DNA of 64,000 bases from a virus, in IMG/VR virus record IMGVR_UViG_3300047323_000694, positions 34,045 through 98,044 of that record, one strand, 5' to 3'. Numbering within the stretch: position 1 is the stretch's first letter; every line of letters begins with the position of its first letter. The position numbers and the translations under genes are program-made. Shown here piece by piece: positions 15,823 to 22,241 of the stretch. A model generated the notes under the pieces. The model searched no databases. It was not told the origin of the DNA and worked only from the letters and a program-made list of their open reading frames with translations.

Positions 15823-17801
15823 TAGCGTTTACTCCTGTGGACGCCATTCGGGTCGATGTACTCGGCGCCAGAGGGGAGTGCCGCATAGCCAGCGGCGTCG
15901 ACAATCTGTACAGGACCGCTAATAACGGGTGGAGTTTGGGGCTGCGCAGCGGGCGCCTGGCTCTGGGCTTGCTGGGTCGCCTGTGGTTTTCCTGCGTTCG
16001 GATTGGCTTTTTCGTACTCGGTGAGCTTTCCAGAAAGTCTTTCTGCGATATCTGAAAGCCTCTGTTTCGTAGCGCCTACAGAGCCGTTGATACCTTTATC
16101 GCCAATATTTAGACCCGACCCCACCTGCGACAAAAACGTGATGTCTTTATCGGTAAGGACGCCGCTCATAAGTTTCAAATTGTCGACTGTTAACAGGGTT
16201 TGGAGTCTTTGAGCTTTGTTGACTAGATCTTGAGATTCGTCGCGCAATGTCGGAACCTTTGACCGAACTGTGCCGGTTACATCGTCCAGGCTTTTAGAGC
16301 CCGCGATATCACCAACCAGCTTCAACGCTTCTTTGCTCAGGTCATAAGCACCGGCTTTTTGTGTAGTCAAAGCCTGAGCCGCGTTCGCCGCATCGGTTTT
16401 GCGCTTATCGATCTCAAGCTGGTTGAGTTGCCGTTGCTGCCCGGCGGCGCCCGTGCCATTGGCCTCACCGGTCAGTTTTGCGGTCTCGGCTTCGTTTTTG
16501 CCGATCTGAGACTTGGCAAGGCCAGGGGCTGTATCTGTCTCAGCCCTTGTTTTCCCTGCCTCAGCATTGGTTTTGCCGATTTGCGCCTGCTGCACTTGTC
16601 TGGCGAGCGCCTTCGAGCCGTCTGGGTCGATGACAGAATTGTATGCAGCCTTAGCCTGTGGCGTAGCATCAGGCGCGGCGGCGGCAACCCGAAGGTCTTC
16701 GACGTTCTGAGCCTGTCGCGCCTGAGCTGCTGCGGAACGCTGGGCCTGTCCAGAGGTGATCCCGTTTTGGGCATTCAGAATTGCTTGCTGGTCGCTCTGA
16801 CGCCCCTGCTGATCAAGAGCTGCCTGCGCCAGGTCATTCCGTGTAATCGGCTGGCTGCTGTCCCTGATCGTGTTGACACTTGAATCAATGCTTGCCTGCT
16901 GCCGAGCAATGGCGAGTGCGTCCTGCTCTTTGTACCCCTGCCGAAGATCAGCCGCCTTCTGGAATCGATCCATGGCCAGCTTGGCATCGCCTTGGTTGAA
17001 TTGCGAAAACGAGCCCACGCCATCACCCATGTTCTTAGCCGACCCCAGCGCCGCGAACGACGGGCCGGAACCAGCAGCATTCTCGATGTTCGCCTGATCG
17101 GTCGGGGACAGGGTTTTAGGGTCGTTTACAGGCGCCATTCCGTAAGCGCTCCGCAGGTCGGTTTTGTCATTCGAGAACGACGCCGTGCCATCCGGATTGA
17201 GCTTGCCTACGATGCTTGCCCGGCCATTCGACGTATCGGCAGTGCCGACTACCGGCCGATAAGCATCACCAAGAGAGGTAACGGGTGGCTGGACATTGGC
17301 TTGGGCCGTCGTATCGATGCTGCGCAAGTCCGGGGCTGTCGGCGCTGGCGTCGCTACCGCTGGCGGTGCTTCAGCAATTGGCGCTGGCTGCTGCTGGGCC
17401 GCGAGCTGTGGATTTTGCAGGAGGCTGCGGCCGATATTGGCTCCAGCCTCCGCAAAACTGGTAGGCGTCTGAGCAGGTAGGCCAGTGCTTTGCGTGTATG
17501 CCTGTGACAGGTCCGGAGGTGATGCTGCCGGAGGTGATGCTGCAATTCCAGCGGGCAGTGCCGATGAAAGGCTGGGCATGCTTGTTGGCGTGGGTGTTGG
17601 CGCTGATACCGGATCTGGCGTAGAAGCTGGCGCAGTCTGCGGCGCGACCTGGCTTAGACTAGTAAGCTGCTGTGACGCCTTGGCGATCGGGCCAGTGTTC
17701 GTGATATCGAACGAATTTGGCCTCAACCCCATTTTGGCCGCGCGCTCGGCGGGCGTCATATAAGTGCTCGCCATCTCACCAATCAAATCACCGACAGCCA
17801 T
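15822..17801 (-). CDS. large putative ejection / internal virion protein
   Basis: 659 residues, low-complexity Ala/Gln/Pro/Thr-rich from about 50 to 170, then helical and coiled-coil-like (ARQAQNVEDLRVAAAAPDA, GKTNAEAGKTRAETDTAPG). The N-terminal MAVGDLIGEMASTYMTPAER may be a virion-binding tail. It is the first gene of the ejection unit, 35 bp after the late promoter element. Function by position and composition only. Confidence 0.65.
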   Translation of the reverse strand: MAVGDLIGEMASTYMTPAERAAKMGLRPNSFDITNTGPIAKASQQLTSLSQVAPQTAPASTPDPVSAPTPTPTSMPSLSSALPAGIAASPPAASPPDLSQAYTQSTGLPAQTPTSFAEAGANIGRSLLQNPQLAAQQQPAPIAEAPPAVATPAPTAPDLRSIDTTAQANVQPPVTSLGDAYRPVVGTADTSNGRASIVGKLNPDGTASFSNDKTDLRSAYGMAPVNDPKTLSPTDQANIENAAGSGPSFAALGSAKNMGDGVGSFSQFNQGDAKLAMDRFQKAADLRQGYKEQDALAIARQQASIDSSVNTIRDSSQPITRNDLAQAALDQQGRQSDQQAILNAQNGITSGQAQRSAAAQARQAQNVEDLRVAAAAPDATPQAKAAYNSVIDPDGSKALARQVQQAQIGKTNAEAGKTRAETDTAPGLAKSQIGKNEAETAKLTGEANGTGAAGQQRQLNQLEIDKRKTDAANAAQALTTQKAGAYDLSKEALKLVGDIAGSKSLDDVTGTVRSKVPTLRDESQDLVNKAQRLQTLLTVDNLKLMSGVLTDKDITFLSQVGSGLNIGDKGINGSVGATKQRLSDIAERLSGKLTEYEKANPNAGKPQATQQAQSQAPAAQPQTPPVISGPVQIVDAAGYAALPSGAEYIDPNGVHRSKR

Positions 17802-17835
17802 TTATCGTCACTCCACCACAGTTAATGATGGCGAC

Positions 17836-17861
17836 GTTATGTGGCTGATTATGGATTGGAA
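17836..17861 (-). promoter_or_regulatory. late promoter element, copy 2 (ejection genes)
   Basis: Minus strand CAGCCA-CATAAC core with the usual 14-nt spacer; the distal hexamer is TTCCAA, weaker than the other copies. It lies in the 63-bp gap between the small membrane protein and the 659-residue protein. Confidence 0.6.
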
Positions 17862-17864
17862 GGG

Positions 17865-18080
17865 CTATTTGCCAGCGCGAAAGCCTTCGACTATCCAGCT
17901 TATGCTGAATGCCAGAGCGTAGAGGCCTACTATCGGCAGAAGCCCCGAGAGAATGACATTGATCGTCGACGTTCTTCCTGCGATAACGGTCAGATCGAAT
18001 ATCAGCCAGAGCACGGAAACGACCAGCCATAGGCGACGAAGCCCAGCCTTGCGTGATGGTCTTGAGTTAATGTCGCGCAT
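17865..18080 (-). CDS. small two-helix membrane protein, paralogue of 13166-13384
   Basis: 71 residues: MRDINSRPSRKAGLRRLWLV, two hydrophobic segments (about 20-35 and 44-62) and tail IVEGFRAGK. It sits immediately after the array terminator and before the next late promoter, so its own promoter must lie in 18081-18142. Probably inner membrane; function unknown. Confidence 0.65.
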   Translation of the reverse strand: MRDINSRPSRKAGLRRLWLVVSVLWLIFDLTVIAGRTSTINVILSGLLPIVGLYALAFSISWIVEGFRAGK

Positions 18081-18142
18081 GGCGTCTCGGTCCGCAAATC
18101 AAGGTGCCATGATAGTGCTTCGGATGATTGGGCGGTAGACCC

Positions 18143-18168
18143 AAAAGAAAAGGCACCCGAAGGTGCCT
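18143..18168 (-). terminator. strong terminator ending the immI/array transcript
   Basis: Minus strand AGGCACC-ttcg-GGTGCCT, a 7-bp stem with a stable UUCG loop, followed by TTTTCTTTT. It marks the 3' end of a leftward RNA that includes the pentanucleotide arrays. Confidence 0.85.
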
Positions 18169-18184
18169 ATTCAATGCCGTTTAC

Positions 18185-18259
18185 GGCCCATACCTAAACA
18201 TGCCGAAGCAAACCAGACCTTGCCACGTCACGCCGTACCAGAGCGAACCAGGCCAGACC
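18185..18259 (-). repeat. pentanucleotide array B, 15 units of GGNNN
   Basis: On the minus strand a G recurs at exactly every fifth base for 15 consecutive pentamers (plus-strand C at 18189, 18194 ... 18259), and 11 of the 15 begin GG. Examples in order are GGTCT GGCCT GGTTC GCTCT. It is not an open frame of any recognisable protein. It is transcribed leftward toward the terminator at 18143. Confidence 0.85.
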
Positions 18260-18266
18260 AAATGAT

Positions 18267-18311
18267 GCTTTCGCACCGCAATGCCGACTGTCGGCAATCG
18301 GCATTACGCTG
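18267..18311 (-). repeat. conserved hairpin repeat 2 separating the arrays
   Basis: Plus strand GCTTTCGCACCGCAATGCC (18267-18285), a 14-base centre, then GGCATTACGCTG. The same block occurs 127 bp away at 18394-18438 with an unrelated 14-base centre. In this copy TGCCGA pairs with TCGGCA and the centre also forms GCCGAC-t-GTCGGC. Pairing is kept although the sequence differs, which suggests a conserved RNA fold. Confidence 0.75.
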
Positions 18312-18316
18312 TTTTC

Positions 18317-18386
18317 AGCCCATATCCTACCAAGCCCAGCCAAGTCTCAGCTTGCCGAACCATGCCACTCCAAGCCGTGGCCTGCC
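18317..18386 (-). repeat. pentanucleotide array A, 14 units of GGNNN
   Basis: Same strict five-base phase as array B: plus-strand C at 18321, 18326 ... 18386, 14 of 14, with 10 pentamers beginning GG on the minus strand (GGCAG GCCAC GGCTT GGAGT and onward). Like array B it ends in GGGCY followed by an A-rich stretch. Unit sequences differ between arrays; only the phase and the G are kept. Confidence 0.85.
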
Positions 18387-18393
18387 ACATGGC

Positions 18394-18438
18394 GCTTTCG
18401 CACCGCAATGCCTTCTCGTACGAAAAGGCATGACGCTG
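18394..18438 (-). repeat. conserved hairpin repeat 1, upstream of array A
   Basis: GCTTTCGCACCGCAATGCC, 14-base centre, GGCATGACGCTG on the plus strand. Stem ATGCCTT/AAGGCAT with an inner palindrome TCGTACGA. It begins 2 bp after the stop of the gene at 18440-18904, so gene and array share a transcript. Confidence 0.75.
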
Positions 18439-18439
18439 C

Positions 18440-18904
18440 CTACTCCGCCCTGAGTGTTTTGGATGCCATACCTTGCAGCTGCGTAAGTTTTGCAACGGCG
18501 TCAACGTTTCTCCGGCGCTCACCATCGGACAGCTCGCTCAATCTGAGGTTGCGCAGCTTCTGTCCTGCTGAGCTGAAAATCTTCTTCGCTCCACGCTGGA
18601 AGTCGGCGACCGCGATATCAGTCTGCTCATTAGGAGGAACCCAGCGGTAGCCCTTGCCCCTGATGGATTGCAGGCAGATCTGATGATCTCGCAGCAACTC
18701 GACCTTGAATGCCTCGACGTTGGCCAGCCATTCAAACTGACGCTCTCGAAACTTGTCGGCGGTGAGCTGCTGGTCTTCGGCTAAGCCTGGCATACCGAAT
18801 CTCACCTCCAGCCAGTCATGCCCGACGATATCGCCATACTTGAACTCAGCGATAAAATCCTGCACGGCCTGGCGCCATAATGGATAACGAGCCACCTCAC
18901 TCAT
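18440..18904 (-). CDS. conserved phage protein of unknown function, array-adjacent
   Basis: 154 residues from the ATG at 18904, overlapping the upstream stop by 8 bp (ATGAGTGA). Motifs are FKYGDIVGHDWLEVRFGM, FEWLANVEAFKVELLRDHQ, LQSIRGKGYRWVPPNEQT and LRNLRLSELSDGERRRN. The combination of a short wHTH-like segment and a conserved GKGYRWVPP loop is one I associate with phage proteins of no assigned function. It is translationally coupled to the next upstream gene and directly precedes the pentanucleotide array. Nucleic-acid binding is plausible, not shown. Confidence 0.65.
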   Translation of the reverse strand: MSEVARYPLWRQAVQDFIAEFKYGDIVGHDWLEVRFGMPGLAEDQQLTADKFRERQFEWLANVEAFKVELLRDHQICLQSIRGKGYRWVPPNEQTDIAVADFQRGAKKIFSSAGQKLRNLRLSELSDGERRRNVDAVAKLTQLQGMASKTLRAE

Positions 18905-19472
18905 AAGCCACCTCGAAGCGCCCGAAGCGCGGGCGATACTCACAGACACCAATCAGCTTTCCAGAGTCTGAGATAGCCTTCTTTGCCTCTTTCAAGTCCA
19001 GCACATCAGGATTGACCACAACCTCAAGCGTCACAGCCCAGTCGAGAAAGATCGGGCGATAGCGCATGATCTTCGCCTGCCCTACTTTCACGCCCCGGCA
19101 GTCAACGAAGCGAGTGTCTTCCCAGAGCTTAGCGGGAGTGTCTGGGCCGTCGAACTCAAGCTTCGCCTTGTCCGTCATTACCATGGCGCCGCGCTTCCAG
19201 TGGACGCCAAGCTTTTGGAGTTTCGCCCCCGCCCAGAATGTCGCATCGAAGTTTTGGCCCGGCACGAAGAAACCTGTTTTCTCGTCGAAATACGCACCTG
19301 AGACGAATTCGGATCGAGCAATTGCCAAATGATCGTCGTCGGTTTTTTTGCGTTTTCCGGTCAGCTCCTTGTGAGCTTTGGTCTCTGGCAATAGAGGGTT
19401 TGCCAGCCGGTCGCTGTGCATCATGAGTGGAGAGGTGCCCGTGATGCGGATGTTCAACATTTCCATGCTCAT
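18897..19472 (-). CDS. conserved phage protein with RAMP/Cas7-like features
   Basis: 191 residues. It opens with a strand and MHS turn (LNIRITGTSPLMMHSDRLAN), then a Lys-rich helix (KELTGKRKKTDDDHLAIAR), GFFVPGQNFDATFWAGAKLQ, and ends with RYRPIFLDWAVTLEVVV and a Gly/Arg-rich loop LIGVCEYRPRFGRFEV. The order beta-alpha with a terminal Gly-rich loop resembles the RNA-recognition folds of Cas7-type backbone subunits; this is an inference by eye. It overlaps ant by ATGA and the downstream gene by 8 bp, so ant, this gene and the next are one translational unit ending in the array. Confidence 0.6.
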   Translation of the reverse strand: MSMEMLNIRITGTSPLMMHSDRLANPLLPETKAHKELTGKRKKTDDDHLAIARSEFVSGAYFDEKTGFFVPGQNFDATFWAGAKLQKLGVHWKRGAMVMTDKAKLEFDGPDTPAKLWEDTRFVDCRGVKVGQAKIMRYRPIFLDWAVTLEVVVNPDVLDLKEAKKAISDSGKLIGVCEYRPRFGRFEVAYE

Positions 19473-20356
19473 GCTGCACTCCCCATGGCGTAACCGCCAT
19501 GCATGCCAAAACTGGTGTATTGGGCGTAGATCTCTTCGCGGCGTTTATCGAGATTGAAGAATGCGGAGTGCCCGCCCTGCAACTGATCGAAAAATGCCAT
19601 CAGCGGGCGGGAGTCCAGCGCACGCGCTGCGTGCAGCATGTCGCGCTTGTATTTGTGCATGGCTGAAAAGCAAGACATCAGCAAGTACAGGTGCTGGGTC
19701 TCAACGCGGTCTAGATGGATTCCTTCCTTTTTGCCTGGACCCCGGATGTATTCGCCCTCCTTCACCTCGTACGCTGCGATGAAGTTTCTGGCGGAGTCGA
19801 GTTGGTCGGCAGGAATGTCAGCCGCCGAACGCACACCGAACGCTGCATGAGTTTGCGACCAGAGCTTTGCAGTGGCGCGGCGCTGAATGGCGAGAGGTAG
19901 GTTGGTCACCTTGCCCTTGATCACCGCGCCGAGCATATGAAAGCCGTCGGTGCCGATGGTCTGACTCATAATGGTGGCGGCTTCCGAAGGAGCAACCTGA
20001 TGGAGTCGCTTCTCGCACTCAATAAAGTAGCGGCGAGCCTGACGCCCCTTGTCGTTGTTTTCGACCATGGAAAGCTCTTTTGCCATATCCAGCGTGAGGT
20101 GATAGTCAATGCGATTGCTGCCGCCCCGCTTTGCTTCATTTTTTTGTGAAGCAATCACATAGTCAGAGCCTTCTTCAAAGCCGAACTTCACAATCTTCAT
20201 TGTCAGCCAGTCAGAGAACTGGCGGCGGCTTTCAAGAAAAGCATGAAGGGTGCGAGCATCGACGAGCCCTTCTTCTCGTCCGGAAATTGCGCCCCGGAGG
20301 ATTGGTACAATTGAGCTAACGTTGTTTTCTGTACCATTTACGTTAATATTACTCAT
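19469..20356 (-). CDS. ant: AntA/AntB-type antirepressor
   Basis: 295 residues from the ATG at 20356 (GAGGAAGAAATCGTC upstream). The AntA/AntB domain is at about 30-105: LVDARTLHAFLESRRQFSDW, FEEGSDYVIASQK, DYHLTLDMAKELSMVENNDK and ARRYFIECEKRL. The C-terminal half is longer and specific. Such proteins bind and inactivate phage repressors, triggering lytic growth. Its place after an Arc homologue, with a divergent Mnt homologue, copies P22 immI. Confidence 0.9.
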   Translation of the reverse strand: MSNINVNGTENNVSSIVPILRGAISGREEGLVDARTLHAFLESRRQFSDWLTMKIVKFGFEEGSDYVIASQKNEAKRGGSNRIDYHLTLDMAKELSMVENNDKGRQARRYFIECEKRLHQVAPSEAATIMSQTIGTDGFHMLGAVIKGKVTNLPLAIQRRATAKLWSQTHAAFGVRSAADIPADQLDSARNFIAAYEVKEGEYIRGPGKKEGIHLDRVETQHLYLLMSCFSAMHKYKRDMLHAARALDSRPLMAFFDQLQGGHSAFFNLDKRREEIYAQYTSFGMHGGYAMGSAA

Positions 20357-20428
20357 GACGATTTCTTCCTCGAAGCTGATCTCGTTTCCTGAAGCCCTGG
20401 CGTCTCGTAAACGCTGGGGCTTTTTCGT
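20356..20428 (+). ncRNA. sar: predicted sar-like antisense RNA against ant
   Basis: Plus strand promoter TTGTTT (20322-20327), 16 nt, TAATAT (20344-20349) would start an RNA near 20356. It runs across the complement of the ant ribosome-binding site to a 12-bp hairpin (20392-20422) followed by TTTTT. No rightward gene needs this terminator. Length (about 70 nt), position in the arc-ant gap and polarity match P22 sar RNA, which represses ant translation. Confidence 0.6.
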
Positions 20429-20430
20429 TT

Positions 20431-20604
20431 TCAGGCCGTTGCCTGCTTGCTCTGCATTTCCCGCCATCTCAGACCCTCCTCAATTAACAGGCCAAGTTCC
20501 GCATTCAAGCTGCGGCGGTTTGCTTGGGCCTGCGTGCGCGCCCTCTCTCTGAGCTCTTGCTCTATACGCAAGCTGTAGGCGTTTGCCTGATGCCTGTCAT
20601 TCAT
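20431..20604 (-). CDS. arc: Arc-family ribbon-helix-helix repressor
   Basis: 57 residues, close to P22 Arc. NAYSLRIEQELRERARTQAQ forms the ribbon and first helix, and ANRRSLNAELGLLIEEGLR the second helix with the family-typical RSLNAE. It should bind DNA as a dimer of dimers and repress the arc-ant promoter. First gene of the leftward immI operon; the antisense RNA terminator lies just beyond its stop. Confidence 0.85.
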   Translation of the reverse strand: MNDRHQANAYSLRIEQELRERARTQAQANRRSLNAELGLLIEEGLRWREMQSKQATA

Positions 20605-20738
20605 GGCGCTTCCCTTTCGTGTGGATTCATAATGCAGTCAAACGATATCGCCACCCCATTGTGCCGTCAAGTGGATTCTTGATTCTTTTTGAGGCCACGC
20701 CCAAACTCTCATTTCATATCACCGTATCGTGGAAAATC
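20605..20738. promoter_or_regulatory. immI divergent promoter/operator region
   Basis: 134 bp between the divergent arc and mnt homologues. GTGGATTC occurs twice in direct orientation (20621-20628 and 20671-20678), 50 bp apart, and is a candidate operator half-site. Leftward TTGACG-N17-TATCGT (minus strand) is a good promoter for arc-ant. A rightward promoter near TTGAGG ... TTCATA is weaker. Confidence 0.55.
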
Positions 20739-21107
20739 ATGTCAGACCGGCACGTCCTCCCCCCTTATTCCCTGCGCATGTCTGCCGAGCTGAGAGAGCA
20801 ATTGGAGTCAGCCGCCAAAAACAGCAAGCGCAGCCTTAATGCTGAAATCGTCGCCAGGATCGAGCGAACATTCGCCGAGGATGAGAGTAATGCCGACATC
20901 GAAGCGTACGCAGAGTGGGCTAGGCAGAACCCGCAAGAGTCGAATGAGGACAATATGATCAGCGCCTTGGCCTATCTTCGTCACCTCATCTCGTCCGCTG
21001 AAACTGGCATACGGAACATAGAGCGAATTCACGACGAAAGGACCGGCGAGCACGCCATGGCCGTCGACAATCACGGAAACCTCGTAAAAAGCTACGAGGC
21101 CGACTGA
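20739..21107 (+). CDS. mnt: Mnt-like ribbon-helix-helix repressor
   Basis: 122 residues from the ATG at 20739. The N-terminal Arc/Mnt domain is PPYSLRMSAELREQLESAAK and SKRSLNAEIVARIERTFAE, closely resembling the Arc homologue across the divergent promoter. The C-terminal 70 residues are helical and could mediate oligomerisation as in P22 Mnt, which is shorter. Expected role: lysogenic repression of ant. A longer upstream start at 20583 would run through the operator region and is rejected. Confidence 0.8.
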   Translation: MSDRHVLPPYSLRMSAELREQLESAAKNSKRSLNAEIVARIERTFAEDESNADIEAYAEWARQNPQESNEDNMISALAYLRHLISSAETGIRNIERIHDERTGEHAMAVDNHGNLVKSYEAD

Positions 21108-21119
21108 TTGCCCGGCCAA

Positions 21120-21145
21120 ACTATGTGGCTGGATGGCTATGGCAA
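21120..21145 (-). promoter_or_regulatory. late promoter element, copy 3
   Basis: Minus strand TTGCCA, 14-nt spacer ending ATCCAGCCA, then CATAGT, only 4 bp after the stop of 21149-22225. Leftward transcription from here would run antisense to mnt and then through arc, ant and the array genes. Confidence 0.65.
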
Positions 21146-21148
21146 TCC

Positions 21149-22225
21149 CTATGCATCCTCAGTCGCCTTGACGAAGTCCTGCCAGAACCCAGTCGGCTCA
21201 GGTGGCGGGCCGCCGATGCCAAGCCCTCTATAAGCGATTGGTAGGCCATCGGTCTCATATAGCCCTTGGTTTCGCTTGTTGATCCGCGTCGTGACGACCC
21301 CAGAATTGAAGTCCAATACCGCCAACAACCCACGGTTATGCAACAGCACATGACTGTCATCAACCATGCCCACCAGGGTGTAGTCGGCGGCGAAGCTGCC
21401 TGTGACGTTATCATCCAGCTGTACTTGGAAGTCTCGAATATTGAGCACATTGGATGTTAGGTTTCGCACCGCGAGCGTGGTGTCGCCATACCGGTATACA
21501 AGCTGTTCGCCATCGCCGCTGAACCCAGCATTTTTGGACTTGTCAGTGTTGCTGCCTGAAGAGTCAGATGACATCAACAGAGTGGCGTCGACGTCGAATG
21601 TAGTGATGTTCTGTCTCAGGTTTGCCGGGGATAGAGCCATGAATCGCGCATCCGGGCTTGCTGTCACGCCAGCATAGGGCCCGTACGACCACGCCGTCTG
21701 CCCGAGGTCGATATAGGTAGATTGCGCCCCAGTACTGGCATTCAGCCGAAATATCCCTGTGGGGCTCCCGCTATTTTGATCGCGGGTTGAGATAACAATT
21801 AGATCTGCCACCCCGGTTACGCTGAAATCAGTGATCGGATCGGACGATAGAGAAATATACGACGGCGTAGTGTAGGGAGGTGGAATGCTAATCAGAACTC
21901 CGGGGGTGCCGAAAACGTAAGCGTAAAAATTACCCTCAGGGCCAAATCCGTACTGCCCGGCACTAATAAATCCGGTGATTGGCGTTGTTCGAATATTCCC
22001 GCTTGCCGTGTCGCAAAAATAGATAAAGCTGTCGTTAACTCCCTTGACCGCCAGGGTCGACCCATCTCTCGACAAGGTGCCATTGCCAAAGTTGTATGCC
22101 TGACTCTGCAGGGCGATCTGCGCGGTCTGCGCCCCACTAACCGAGTCGAACAGGAAAAGCGAGTAGACGTAATCATCATCAGGGGTCGCCCGAGTGCCAG
22201 CGTCAAGATAGCCAATAATCGCCAT
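21149..22225 (-). CDS. beta-propeller-like virion protein
   Basis: 358 residues with recurring strand-turn units (GNGTLSRDGSTLAVKGVNDS, GVTASPDARFMALSP, NAGFSGDGEQLVYRYGD), as in WD40/YVTN-type propellers; no signal peptide. It closes a long virion operon, so an adhesin, tail-tube or tail-tip role is likely. No exact family recognised. Confidence 0.6.
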   Translation of the reverse strand: MAIIGYLDAGTRATPDDDYVYSLFLFDSVSGAQTAQIALQSQAYNFGNGTLSRDGSTLAVKGVNDSFIYFCDTASGNIRTTPITGFISAGQYGFGPEGNFYAYVFGTPGVLISIPPPYTTPSYISLSSDPITDFSVTGVADLIVISTRDQNSGSPTGIFRLNASTGAQSTYIDLGQTAWSYGPYAGVTASPDARFMALSPANLRQNITTFDVDATLLMSSDSSGSNTDKSKNAGFSGDGEQLVYRYGDTTLAVRNLTSNVLNIRDFQVQLDDNVTGSFAADYTLVGMVDDSHVLLHNRGLLAVLDFNSGVVTTRINKRNQGLYETDGLPIAYRGLGIGGPPPEPTGFWQDFVKATEDA

Positions 22226-22241
22226 GAATAATCCTCTTCAG

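Noticed and set aside
18185-18438. CRISPR array
   Set aside because: No identical repeats with unique spacers; unit length is 5 bp and only phase is conserved.
18163-18525. Open frames across the pentanucleotide arrays (96 codons plus, 73 codons minus)
   Set aside because: No start site with a ribosome-binding site, and the hairpin and the five-base phase (not a multiple of three) argue against coding.
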